Of a stretch of 64,000 bases of DNA, positions 1 to 11,434 are shown one piece after another. Position 1 is the stretch's first letter. Every line of letters starts with the position of its first letter. Position numbers and translations under genes: made by a program. The notes under the pieces were generated by a model. It had not been told where the DNA came from. It saw only the letters and a program-made list of their open reading frames with translations, and did not search any database. This stretch comes from Avena insularis (taxonomy: Eukaryota; Streptophyta; Magnoliopsida; Poales; Poaceae): assembly GCA_023614405.1 (NCBI GenBank), contig CM042697.1:159750149-159814148 (forward strand), in the 5' to 3' direction.

Positions 1-20
1 CAATAATTATTTGATGACAG

Positions 21-1203
21 ATTCAAGGACTACAACATCATTTGGATATTCTAAAAGGTGAAGAAAATTCCATTGATCCTAAATGGAAGGGAATTGACTT
101 TACCCAATGGACTATTACCGAACAATTCCAAGCACCAATCCAGACAGACAGGTATAAAAAGCACATTTGTTTTATTCAATTCAACTAACCATGTATAAGA
201 AGTATTGTAATTCACATTGAGTGTATAAGAAGTATTGTGATTGCGATTCACATTGAGTGCTCAGATTTATTTTAATAATGCAGTTCATCTTGCGGTCTGT
301 TTATATACTTAAATTTATGGAATATTGGACCGGACATACACTGTCACATGTGATTACTCAAGTAAGTCTTCTATTTCATAGAAATATATATTTGCTTTCA
401 TTTATTTATTTTTACCTATGCAACTATCTGTTGGTTGTGCGCAGGAAATTATTACTAAATTTAGATTTAAGTTAGCTGCCATACTATTGTGTTGGAAAAA
501 TAACACGGCGCCACCAACTACAACTATTGAAGGAAGAGATTACAGCGAAGGAGATGCAGATGATATTATGATTTCGGATAGCCCATTTGATGATAATCAA
601 TCAAAAGAACTGAACTCATTATTTGCCGAAAACAAATACATGTCGCTGATGTCTGTTCTTTCAACCTTGAGCCCACATGAGTTAGTAGGTGGTCTCTGTA
701 ACTACATAAGATCAATCAAATCTGCAAAAGTTTTAGAGTAAGCCGTCTATTTCTTGCAATTTTTATTTTTGTATTCACTATGACTGAAAACATAAATAAT
801 GTTATTATTATCTTTATGGTAATGATTTCATTTTACAAAAGGTAATTTTTTTTTACTTATTATTTTAAATATGTACAGTATGTATTTTTTGCATCGAATA
901 CTAATACTATATCTTATACAGGGAACTGTCTGGTTTCTTGGTTACCCTCTTCATGTCAACATGGAATGATGGAAAACTTCATTTGCCATTTATAAAGGTC
1001 AATATCTTAATCATTTCAATAATGATCTTTTTGCACAAGCGATGATGATCTTATTAACTTATTACAATGTGTAGGATGGGTACGAGCTCAGGAAACAAAT
1101 AGTTGGACAGCTTCTAACATTCAAGCAGAATACATGTGAAGAAAACATGCCTACTGGTGTCCTGGATTTCATCAACTGTATCAGGAAAATTCAAAACAAG
1201 TGA
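21..1203 (+). pseudogene. Ulp1-like cysteine peptidase (C48 family), 3' exons only, frameshifted
   Basis: Five exon-like blocks can be read: 21-151, 284-361, 445-737, 922-997 and 1075-1203 (stop TGA 1201-1203), with GT/AG borders at every junction. Splicing the first two in phase places a Gln a few residues before a Ser-Cys-Gly-Leu-Phe motif (Cys codon 291-293), followed by a KFMEYWTG segment. That is the Gln/Cys active-site region and C-terminal helix of Ulp1/SENP-type peptidases, which cleave SUMO-like modifiers. Two extra bases near 302-309 put the CGLF motif and the KFMEYW segment in different frames, so the copy looks inactive. The His and Asp of the catalytic triad would lie upstream of the window. 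The last three exons encode an acidic and then a hydrophobic tail I do not recognise. Grass genomes carry many such genes, often moved by DNA transposons, so this may be transposon-borne. The family call is from motif memory, not a search. Confidence 0.62.
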
Positions 1204-2567
1204 AGACCCAAGACTCAAAAGGAAACGAGACCAATAAAGACGTTGCATCTCAAACTTTTAGGAATAGGCTTAGCCAATTTAGATGTTTACTTTGTATCCG
1301 GAACCTCCTACTTAAGTGAATTATATTGTGGAACTATGGTGTCTTTTTATTAGTTCCAAATGAGGCAACTATATCTCTACATACTGTTTGCTTGCCGTTG
1401 CTTTTTAATTACTTTCTTTTTAAGTTTACATCTTGCTTTGCTTTCATAGTGCTTCGGTTAATTTAATTCTCTCGTCCATGAGAAGATGCTACTCAATGTG
1501 GGGCTAGACGCTCTAGAAAAGCAAAAATAAAATCTTTTTAATCTTGATTTCCGTGTTTTCCTCTGTATTCCAGAAGAAACTTTCACCTATTGACGCTATC
1601 ATCATCTTTAGATTGCCAGAAATAGCATATATATATGTATATGTATCAACTAAATTATGGCGTATGGAGTTGGCATTTCTTGATTTTATTTGTGGGTTGT
1701 GGTGACCGCTATGGATTCTCCTGGAGATATCGAGCACTGACAGAAATATTGGTTGTCTTGGCTGGGAAACAACTGGTACTAGATGGGTGGATTGTAGCAG
1801 AACCGGAGGTATTGTAAGGTTACTGATTAATCTATCTCCTGATGGTAACTGACTGCTACCACCAAAATCTGGGCGATGGTTTCCTGATGGAAAATTGGGT
1901 ATCAGCAGAAAGCAATCTCACCTACAACAGTCTAATTTTTTCGTGTAGAAAATATGGACAGATGGAGCCAATAATGGAGATCGAACCGTAATCATAGTGA
2001 CATGAGACCTTCACTGTTAATGGTGCCATCGCTGGAAAGATGGAGCCACACCCGTCAGATGGCTGCTACCACCGGCCATCACTGTTAATGACCTTCACTG
2101 TTTGCATGAAAGTAATCGGCCAACAAATCAGGGTCAACACGGCCAAAACTTAAAACGAATCCAGAGGCTGAAAAGTTAAGATGATCTCTTTTACACGACC
2201 TCAAAAGATCGGGAATATGTCCGGGAATAAAAAATTCTGATTATGGGCAAACGAAAGGAGTTCATTGGTAAAAGAAGTTAAACGAGACACCAATAGTAAC
2301 AAATATGGAAGGTGCTAGACTGAATCTGACAAATACCAAATTTTATTACAAAAGATCGATCAAAGAGATAATCCGTACTTACACAGGAGTCCTAATCTGA
2401 CTTAACTTCGTGTATATAATTTCCTCAAATATAAATAACCGACTTCAAGAGTCCTAATATACTTAGATAGGGAAATCATAAAACGACTCAGCCTTCTTCT
2501 CATATACAAAAATAATATATAACCTCCTCGCCAGGAAATCTGTGAATCCACCACATAACTTTACAGA
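1204..2567. other. no gene seen; AT-rich spacer between the Ulp1-like remnant and the Helitron
   Basis: Short ORFs here have no recognisable domain. The 5' terminus of the Helitron (a TC preceded by A) should lie somewhere in this stretch or further left, but I found no convincing candidate. The first few hundred bases are probably the 3' untranslated part of the Ulp1-like gene. Confidence 0.4.
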
Positions 2568-3030
2568 CGAGATCAAGTCAGAGTTCAAGCATTGATCTTG
2601 GCTTACATAGCGAGATCAAGTCAGAGTTCAAGCAGGCTGCTGCCACAGCCTCGACCGACTCACAAAGGAGACAACAGGTATATACATGGTAAAAAATTTG
2701 AAACACTAATATGAATCTATGTTGTTTAGGATAGCAGTCTTGAATCTGCCAGCATTGCTATTGATCTTGACTTCCCTGGCTGGATCAAATCAGAGTGGAA
2801 GTTGACTACCGCAACAGCCTCGACAGCAACACCGCCGGTATAAGCGCTGATACAAGACATCAGGTATTCTAATATGAATCTATGTGTTTGAGGCTAGCAA
2901 TCTTGAATCTGCTAGCATTGCTATTGATCTTGACTCCCCTTGCTGGATCAAATCAGAGTGGAAGCTGACTAATGCCACAGCCTTGACAGCAGCCCTGCCG
3001 GTATAAGCCCTGATACAAGACATCAGGTAT
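2568..3030 (+). repeat. exon-like unit present three times in tandem
   Basis: Three related blocks end at 2677, 2837 and 3000, each directly before a GT donor-like dinucleotide (gtata). The second and third are about 160 bp units that are nearly the same, each preceded by a TAATATGAATCTATG stretch. In one frame all three encode related peptides around IDL, IKSE(W/F)K and an ATA(S/L)T tail. The first copy is more diverged and contains its own 22-bp internal duplication. They lie just upstream of the first Helitron coding exon, which begins with the same TCTTGAATC string seen at the start of blocks two and three. They could be 5' untranslated exons that were duplicated, or coding exons of an upstream ORF; I cannot decide from sequence alone. 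Confidence 0.55.
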
Positions 3031-3186
3031 TCTCAACATCTCCTACAACTTATTTAACAGAAATTTGTTACATAACATGCTTATAAATGTTGATACTAGA
3101 ATACATACATGGTGAAATCTATGTAAACATAAGATTTAGCAAACTCTAATATAAAGCATTGTTGTTCAGGGTACAAATCTTGAATC

Positions 3187-4449
3187 ATGGATGCCAAGGA
3201 ACAAAAAAGGAAAAGAGACAGAGAGCGGTATGCACGGATGACAGATGAAGAAAAACAGGAAAAACTAAAAAAAAGACGTGAAGCATATCAGGAAAATAAA
3301 ATAAAGAAATATGCAGATATAGACCAACAGCAAAGGGGAAAAAATGCGCTCAACAAAGGCAGAAATATGCATATTTAAAGACAGAGAAAAAGAAGGCTAG
3401 AATACAACAAGTTGTTGCTAGCTGTGACCTGAGGCACAACACACCAAGCAAAGATTCAAATGCGATGGTGAACCCTGCATATATCACAACACAAGAGGAT
3501 GAAAAACAAAGAAAGCCCATGACGACAGGAGAAAGACTTACATGGCTTCATCGACGTAACGAAGAGTTCTCGGTAAAACAGAGGAAACCTTCTCCGTTAT
3601 CATCACAAGAAGACACATCTGTGATGAACAGCAGCATCGATGACATAGAACCTATAAAGCATCCAGAAGTCATGATTAAAGGTAATACTTTTACATCCAA
3701 AGATAATATAAACTATGTATACAACTAACAAACTTTCATTGATAGGAATCCGCGTTCCATTGTGTCCAACCAAAAAAGATGACGATTTAGCGGTAAAACC
3801 ATTCATCAATGATGATAAACATGGAAAAGATATCGATCACATAATGTCCATGATAAAAAATGGAGACGGTGACATACGACCTATAAAACAGCCAGAAGTC
3901 ATCAAATCTTCAGCATGTCCAACAAACATGGACATAGATGCACCAACGGAATCATTATGCAATCATGATGATCAAGGTAAGCTTGTGAATTTCATATATA
4001 TTATTTTATAAAAAAAATATACAACAAAATATGGTGCACAGGTGATGATGATGTCATATTTGAACATGACACAAGCGAGGATGAAGACATGTTTTATGCT
4101 CCGGGTAAGCTCACTTTTCTAAAATATATTTTACTCATTATTAGTAATTTACTAAAATTTTGGTGACACAAATCAAAACAGAATGGGAAACAGAAGTGGA
4201 AATCGAAATCAAAGAAGACAAGGATTACAACAAGCCTGATCCGTATGATGACGTCTACAAGAAAATGCCAAAAAGCACACACATGCTGAAGACTGTACCA
4301 AATTGTAAATTCTGCGTGCGAAAAAATACGAATATGAATCAGAGGGGTTATGCTGCAAGAAAGGGAAGATTCAACTTGCAAATCCAGAGACACCACCTGA
4401 ACTCATGAGACTTTGGACAAGCAACGCATCTGATGCAACATATTTCTAG
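3187..4449 (+). pseudogene. Helitron Rep-helicase, N-terminal exons
   Basis: The ATG at 3187 opens a Lys/Arg/Glu-rich segment of the kind that starts many plant Helitron proteins (repeated RERY and EEKQEKLKKRR-like charge). Intron-like gaps with GT/AG borders occur near 3682-3744, 3976-4041 and 4105-4180. The following exon carries a DPYD motif, a TVPNCKFC cysteine pair and, in another frame, a CCKKGK motif, which together form the Cys-rich zinc-binding region of Helitron-like N-terminal domains. A one-base loss near 4316-4320 separates the two halves of that Cys cluster into different frames, and a TAG at 4447-4449 interrupts the frame leading into the Rep domain. An additional break is likely after 3378, where the first frame ends. 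Known in the family: this region precedes the HUH Rep domain. Inference: the exon structure. Confidence 0.6.
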
Positions 4450-4524
4450 AAAAATATAAGATTTTTCAACGGTCATTTCTCATTTACTACTCTATACTGC
4501 CACCTTGACAGAGACACAACTGAC

Positions 4525-6693
4525 ATGCGAATGGCTGGTATTTACACCTTTCGGGCTCATGGTCAGATCTATCACAATTTACACTCATTTGCCAATAGTC
4601 AATCAGAACCAAAGCATCTGGAGCTATACTTTTATGATGATGATCCAACATTAGAACATAGGTACCGCCGTTGCCGCAAGGAAACATACGACCAGAACAA
4701 ACACATAGTCGGGATAATAACCGACATTCTACGCGACAACCCATATTCTAAACAATTTAGGAGTTTGGGACAAGCAGAAAACCTTGATGACTACAGGCTG
4801 ATCTTGAACCTTGACCAAAGATTGGATCAGAGAACATACAACTTACCAAGCACTGCGGAGGTAGCAGCAGTGTGGGTTGAAGGAAATGAAATAAAAAAAT
4901 CATTTGAAAAGAATGTCATACTACATGGAAACAACATCGAAATACAGAGCATTAAACCATATTATGGGTGCTACGATCCGCTATCGTATCCTCTATTCTT
5001 TCCAAGAGGTGAACTAGGTTGGCATAGGAAAATAAAAAAGAACAAATTGACAGAGGCAGATGAGAGAAGGGCAGATGCAGAAGCTAACAATGATGATGTT
5101 GACCCAGGTAAATATTTAAATTTTAAAGTATCAAGATGTATGACAAATGCTACATTACTAACCATGCAACTAACTTTTTTGGTCGCAATGCTTGGAACAG
5201 ATGAAACCAGCAAAATGTGGGTAACCATGAAAGAATACTATTGCTATAAACTACATACACGACCAAACATATTCAACCCGATATTTTACGGGGGGAGACT
5301 ACTCCAACAGTTTGTGGTAGATACATACATCAAGATTGAAAGCTGCAGACTAGACTACATGTTTCATCATCAGAAAGAATTAAGGGCAGATCTATATCAA
5401 GGCCTACTGGATAGCATTCAAGCAGGAGAACAAGACGGAAATGCGGTAGGAAAAAGAAGAATTCTAGCATCATCGTTTATTGGAGGTCCAAGAGATAAAC
5501 TACGTAGGTATCTAGATGCAATGACTTTAGTCAGAAAATATGGAAAACCTGACATATTCCTCACGATGACCTGTAACCCAAACTGGGAAGAGATAACACG
5601 TGAACTAGAGCGTGGACAAACAGCACAAGATCGACCTGATATCGTCGTCCGTGTTTTCAGGGCGAAGCTAGAGGAAATGAAGAATGAAATATTAAAGAAG
5701 GGAATTCTTGGAAAGGTGACAGCATATACCTATGTTGTAGAGTTCCAGAAACGGGGACTTTCACATGCTCATTTCCTGCTGATCATGACCGGAGAATACA
5801 AGTACACGTGTCCAGAGCAATACGACAAAATAATCTCCGCAAAGCTACCTAACAAGAACAAGTACCCGGAGCTATATAAAATGGTAATCAAGCATATGAT
5901 GCATGGTCCTTGTGGTGCACTAAATAGAAACTGTCCATGCACAAAGAATCGCCAGACCTGCAAAAACAATTATCCCAGGCCATTTAATGAAAATACAATT
6001 CAAGGAAAGGACTCCTACCCGGTGTATAGGAGACGCAGAGACGGCCGGGAAGAAACAGTACGGAGGTGCACGCTAGATAACAGATGGGTCGTTCCTTACA
6101 ACCCATATCTATTGAGGATGTTCAACTGCCATATTAATGTTGAGATATGCTCAAGCATTAAAGCTGTTAAGTACCTATTCAAGTACATATACAAGGGACA
6201 TGATCGGGCATCTGTAAGCGTGACTGAGAAAATAAATGAAGCTGAAATCGACGAAATTAGACAGTACAGAGATGCACGGTGGGTGACACCTCCAGAAGCA
6301 CTGTGGAGAATATATGGCTTTGAACTAAGCAAAATACATCCACCAGTGCTGCAACTGCAACTTCATCTCCAGAATATGCACATGGTCTCATATGATGGCA
6401 AAGAAAATATCAACAACGTTATCAACCGTGATATGCACATGGTCTCATATGATGGCAAAGAAAATATCAACAACGTTATCAACCGTGACGGAACAAAAAG
6501 GTCAATGCTTACAACATATTTTGAGGAAAACAGCTTACTTGAGAGATCACAACGCATGCTATACAGGGACTATCCTGAACATTATACTTGGCAAAAAACT
6601 GAGAAGTTTTGGCAAAAAAGAAAACATAAATCTAAATTTCAAGTAGGCAGGATCGTAGCAGCACATCCGGCTGAAGGAGAACGATACTATCTC
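4525..6693 (+). pseudogene. Helitron Rep domain (HUH rolling-circle endonuclease)
   Basis: A frame open for 723 codons holds the Helitron Rep core. Visible in order: LYFYDDD near residue 35, the EYYCYK and IFNPIFYGGRL block, the FLTMTCNPNW motif near 350, the two-His HUH motif inside KRGLSHAHFL near 410, and the catalytic tyrosine region YLFKYIYKGHD near 555. Rep nicks and joins single strands during rolling-circle transposition. Residues 195-225 (nt 5108-5200, GT...AG, 93 bp) look like a retained in-frame intron, because the family passes directly from DP(N/G) to the KMWVTMKEYYCYK block. A perfect 57-bp tandem duplication (6374-6487) doubles 19 residues. The reading frame ends at TGA 6694-6696, where the family normally has Arg; a C-to-T change of CGA would explain it, and the same frame continues into the helicase. 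Confidence 0.9.
6374..6487 (+). repeat. perfect 57-bp tandem duplication within the Rep ORF
   Basis: Units 6374-6430 and 6431-6487 are identical over 57 bases. The length is a multiple of three, so the frame is kept and 19 residues (MHMVSYDGKENINNVINRD) occur twice. Identity of the two units implies a recent event or gene conversion. Confidence 0.95.
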
Positions 6694-6696
6694 TGA

Positions 6697-8595
6697 GTTC
6701 TCCTAAACCATGTTCTAGATGCCACTAGCTACGAGGACCTACGGACAGTCGATGGTCAACTAATGCCAAACTTCCGTGAATCTGCAGAAAAAAGAGGACT
6801 CATCGAGGCAGACAACACACTAGATGACTGCATGACAGAAGCGGAGCTATTCCGGATGCCATCATCGCTAAGAAGGCTATTCGCAACAATCCTTGTGTTT
6901 TGCGAGCCTAGCGATGTCCGTGGCCTATGGAACAATCACCTAGAAGCAATGTCTGAAGACTACAGCAAAAGATGCCAATGCAAACACACGGTCGAACAGA
7001 TGGTACTCAAAAATATCAGGGACATGCTACAGTCAATGGGAAAAGATATCAAATCGTACCCGCTGCCAGAGATTGACGAACAACATGACACAACAGAGGG
7101 CGTACCTAGGGAAATAACAGAGGAATCGTCAATCGAGGTAAACACACAGGACGAATATCTACATAAGAACCTAAACAAAGAGCAGAGGAGAGCATACGAT
7201 GAAATACTAAAAACAATAGACACCCAAACAGGAGGCATATTCTTCGTCGATGGACCAGGAGGCACGGGAAAAATATTTCTTTACAGAGCGCTTTTGGCCA
7301 CAGTACGTGTACAGGGAAAAATTGCTCTGGCAACAGCCACTTCCGGTGTTGCCGCTTCCATAATGCCTGGAGGGAGAACCGCACACTCGAGGTTCAAGAT
7401 TCCACTTAAAATAGATGATGGAGCTATTTGTGGATTCACAAAACAAAGCGGAACAGCCAAGCTACTGCAAGCGGCATCTCTAATAATCTGGGACGAAGCA
7501 TCTATGACAAAGAGGCAGGCAGTTGAGGCGCTGGACACAAGCATGCGGGACATAATGGACAGACCTAACCTACCATTCGGTGGGAAAACAGTCGTATTTG
7601 GAGGAGATTTTAGACAAGTGCTACCCGTTGTCCGAAAGGGCTCAAGAGCCTAAATAGTAGACGCGTCACTAAGCAGGTCAGAGATATGGAGATGCATGAG
7701 GCAATTAAAGCTTGTACAAAACATGAGAGCTAAAAACAACCCGGAGTTCGCGGAATACCTACTGCGCATTGGAAATGGAACCGAACAGACAAACGATAAC
7801 GGTGAAATACTACTACCTAGAAGTATATGCGTGCCAAATAAAAAGGAAGATAATGGCCTAGATAGACTGATCAGTCATATCTACAAAACACCCAGCACCT
7901 CACTTGAAGACCCAAAATACATAACGTCAAGAGCAATTTTAGCCACAAAGAACGACTGCATAGACAGAATCAACCTAAAAATGATTGATCGATTCCAAGG
8001 GAAGGAGATGGTGTACCACAGCTTAGATTCAGTAGAAGAAGACCCACATGGCTACTATCCAGAGGATTTCCTAAACAACCAGACCCCAAATGGACTGCCT
8101 CTGCATATGCTAAAGCTCAAGATTAATTGTCCCATTATACTACTGAGAAACATAGACCCAGCTAATGGCCTATGCAACGGGACAAGGTTGGTGGTACGTG
8201 GATTTCAGAAAAATGCAATTGATGCAGAGATTGTGCTAGGACAACATTCTGGCAATCGAGTTTTCCTGCCTAGAATACCATTATGCCCCTCAGACGACGA
8301 CATGTTCCCCTTCCGTTTCAAGAGGAAACAATTTCCTATCAGGCTGAGCTTCGCAATGACAATAAACAAGTCACAAGGTCAAACAATACCAAATGTAGGC
8401 ATCTACCTACCAAAACCGGTTTTCTCACATGGTCAACTATATGTCGCACTCTCTAGAGCGACATCAACAGCAAACATAAAAGTACTGACAGGTGCACATG
8501 ATAAGGAGAAGGAAGGCAAGGAAAAAGGGGAAAAGATAAACACAAGCGAGATGTACACTAAAAATATAGTGTACAGAGAAGTCCTAACCAAATAA
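6697..8595 (+). pseudogene. Helitron PIF1-like DNA helicase domain
   Basis: This continues the Rep frame after the TGA at 6694-6696. Superfamily 1B helicase motifs are present: Walker A GPGGTGK (near 7255-7275), TATSGVAAS, the Walker B-like IIWDEASM (near 7485-7510), GGDFRQVLPV (near 7600-7630), FAMTINKSQGQT (near 8350-8385) and the final YVALSRA (near 8440-8460). The helicase unwinds donor DNA during rolling-circle transposition. A second in-frame stop, TAA at 7651-7653, replaces a position where Gln is usual (CAA to TAA). In the Walker A motif the usual Thr after GK is Ile here, another likely inactivating change. The C terminus (residues rich in Glu/Lys, ending at 8595) is normal in length for the family. 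Confidence 0.9.
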
Positions 8596-9253
8596 TTGAT
8601 CTTCGTGTAAGCAACTGGCTAGGGGTTATCGCATGATTGCAAAACTCAACGCCATCCTGTAAACAATACCGATATAGTGAAGTTTACACCGTGGTTTTTT
8701 CCTCTCTTTGTTGGAGAGGTTTTTCCACGTTAAAATCGTGTGTCCCCTGCGTGTTTACTTTTATCGTTCTTTACTATTTGCTTCTAGACAATATAACTCA
8801 CTTGAACTGAGGTAAGATTAACTATTTCTTTATCACCTTAATTAAAATGTATATCATTCCAAATACTCATAAATTCTGATATGAAGATTCTAATAATAAA
8901 CCTTCATAAAAAAGGAAACACGACTAATTTAGACCAATCTGCTATTTTGTTAAACATAGTAGTTAATCAGGGATGATACAGACACCTAACATGGATACCA
9001 AATATCTTGTGGTTAAAAAGAAAAAAGAAAAAAGAAAAAAGAAGTAGAGCTTATGTTCTAACCTCATATGGAAGCTTTGCGAAAAATCTGGCTCTGGCAC
9101 TGTCAAAAAAGTTTAACTCTGCAAATGAGATAAAGAAGATTGAAATTGTTATGTACAATGCAAGATCTACACAGCATGTTTGGAAAAATTAAAGCTTTTC
9201 AATCTCATTCGATCCAGCTTCCTGAATAGAGAAAGGAACATTAGAGGCTGCAG
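8596..9253. other. Helitron tail, first part; no gene seen
   Basis: AT-rich DNA after the helicase stop. A stretch around 8680-8765, with paired GGAGAGGTTTTTCCACG-like text, resembles untranslated copia LTR sequence by eye, but I cannot prove it. A 61-codon ORF at 9007-9192 begins with a Lys-rich run and has no recognisable domain. Confidence 0.35.
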
Positions 9254-9451
9254 TTCACGGAAGCAGTGGGCATTCTAGAGGGGATAAAAGCTATTGTTGC
9301 ATCTTCTGCTAACCTAGTTATACTGGAGTGTGATTGTGCGTCCGCTGTGCAGGAGCTGAACAGTAGAAATAAATTTTCTATTTCGGCAGGCAGTCTTGAC
9401 TTAAGCAAAGTGACTGTTTCCGAGTTTTCCTGGGTTCAGACTTCAGAGTAA
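9254..9451 (+). pseudogene. RNase H-like domain fragment (plant RVT_3/LINE-associated type)
   Basis: An open frame of about 65 codons reads EAVGILEGIKAIVA, then a LVILECDCASAVQEL core and ends with an EFSWVQ(T) segment before TAA. The order of a helix, a V(I)LE(C)D strand with acidic Asp, and a later strand matches the RNase H fold of plant reverse-transcriptase-like proteins and LINE RNase H domains. The upstream part (first catalytic Asp strand) and the downstream His/Asp part are missing. Its place in the tail of a Helitron suggests a captured fragment. The assignment rests on pattern similarity and is moderate. Confidence 0.45.
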
Positions 9452-9479
9452 ATAAAGATCTATAGCCAAGGTAATAATT

Positions 9480-10890
9480 AGTCTGCAGGGTCGAGGAGGA
9501 GGTCGGGGATGGGGAAATCAGTATGCTGCTGCTTGAGGGCGAGACCGAGGGGAGCATTCATGCCGACCGTGGCTGCTGCTCGGCGCGCGCGCGGAAATGC
9601 TGGTGGTTTGTAGCGAAAATGCAGCCTGCGGCAGGCAGCGGGACTGAACGGAATCGGGAGATGAGGGGCGAGGCGGCGACTGTGGATTTAGGGGAATCAG
9701 CCAACCGCGCCGCTGCTTGAGGGCAGGGTCGAGGAATCCGGATGACACTACCCCTGAGGCTCCCGCGGGGTTGAGGACGAGCAGCGGAGCTCCGGGAGCT
9801 GCAGAGGGGCGACAATCAAGAAGCGGTTGCTAGCACGCAGGGCGGTGGAGGACGGCGGACGGCCGCGGTGCTGCAGAGAAGACGCGGCCTAACTGAGGAA
9901 GCCAGGAGGAGCTCGGGGACACGAGGGGGAGCTCGCGGAGACGGCGAGACGTAGGGCGGCGACGCAGCTCTGCGTCCTTGACGGCGGGGTAGAGGCGGAG
10001 AGGTGCCAGGTGACGAGGCGATGGAGGGGAGCTCGAGGGCATGGGTCCGGCGGCGGAGCGGGAAGCTCGAGCAGTGGCCGGAGACACGACCGGCGGCGCG
10101 GGGAACTCGGGAAGCTCGGAGTAGGCGGAGCAGACGGCCGGCGGTGCTCTGCTAGTAAAGAGAGGAGGTCCCTGGCACTGGCAGCGGCGGGGATCCAGGC
10201 GAGCGGGGGCGCACCTCGCGACGAGGGGGTAGGTGGCGACCGTGTGTGGTGGCGTCGCGGGCGTGGGATGTGTGCGTGCGTACGTTGTGTGTTGTGAGGC
10301 GAGGCGGCGTGTCGAGGCCGGAGCTTCGCCTGCGAGGAGAGCTTTTCTTGGCTTTCTATGAATCCGATGTTGGGGAATCGGAGAAGGACGACGACCGGGG
10401 GTAGCCGTGGAATTTGGAGAGGAAGAGGCGGTCGGGCGGCCTGGTCGAGGTCGGTCGTGGCGGGGCGAGCTCGCTGCTAAGCGGCCGCGGCTCACAGGAA
10501 CAAGGGGAAGGTGAGGAAGACGGCGATGCTCGCGGATGGGGAGGAACCCGGGCACAGGGGCGGGCAGGTTCTCTCCTGGGCTCGGGATGGCGCAGGGCAT
10601 CGGCAGAGGGAGGAGATGGTGGAGGGTGTGTGGCTCCTGGCGGCGGAGATCGGGGCCGGCGGCTCACGCGGGGCACAACAGCGCAAGGAGGCGGCGGCAG
10701 CAGGGAGGATGGAGAGAAGGGGACGTGGGGAGTTTGGTAGGTGGCGAGCGGTTCCCAGTGTGTGTGTGTCCGCGTGTGGTGTCGCTGTGTGGGTACGTTG
10801 TGGTGGGTGCATGTGTGTTGTGTGCTGTGTCGTGTTGGCCTCTTTTTTTTGGTGTGGCGTGTATGCCAGTGTCCTCCTAAACAAGTTTTG
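9480..10890. other. GC-rich block in the Helitron tail
   Basis: About 1.4 kb of very GC-rich sequence, open in several frames on both strands because stops are rare. Read on the - strand it is Pro/Ser/Arg-rich with CACAC-rich and CCGCC-rich stretches, like the 5' leader of a grass gene or the GC-rich part of a gypsy LTR (compare 16200-16800 and 22950-24200). No conserved domain is visible, so I do not call a gene. Confidence 0.4.
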
Positions 10891-11434
10891 ACGACTTAGT
10901 GTTTATTTTCTTTTTAAAACAAAGCTAGAAAAGGACGGGAGATATTTATATTAAACTAAAGGAACAATTTATAAAAAGACAAATTATGGTTTGCAAAAGT
11001 AACTTTATGGTTATGAAAAATATTCCATAAATTTGCTTGCGGTCCAACTCTTTTTTAGATTGTTTTGCCCTCCTACCAAATTCTATATAATGCACTAATG
11101 CCACCGTTCATTTTTCTTATTAAACCGGACTGATTGTGAGGGATTATGTGGAGATAATAAACTAAATGTCGTTAAATAATTAAAATGGATAATGCTAGCT
11201 GGAGCCAAAGTGGCACGTAATTCACGAGGAGATGAAAGGGAAGCACGCAAAAGAAGAAAAAGAGGAGGTTTGGAGAAAGAAAACATTCTACTTGTGAATT
11301 GGAACAATCAATTGATCGAGGAGCGGATATCACCGAGCAAAGTTAAAAAAGAGAAAGTTAAAAAATTGTCTATGCTGCGACGTGCCACTAATTAGCAAAA
11401 ATTTACCACCGACACAACAAAAACTAACTTCTTC
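10891..11434. other. Helitron tail, last part; no gene seen
   Basis: AT-rich sequence leading up to the 3' terminal hairpin. A 67-codon Lys/Arg-rich ORF (11192-11395) has no recognisable features. Confidence 0.4.

Noticed and set aside
1373..1390. TCTCTACATACTG as a possible Helitron 5' end
   Set aside because: It has A before TC but no further family signature, and lies in what looks like the 3' untranslated part of the Ulp1-like gene; too weak to call.
8680..8765. Copia LTR-like text after the helicase gene
   Set aside because: Similarity is from memory and short; no LTR boundary or second copy seen.
9518..10890. Many overlapping ORFs up to 256 codons on both strands
   Set aside because: They come from GC-rich DNA with few stops; Pro/Arg/Ser-rich composition, no domain, and several frames open at once.
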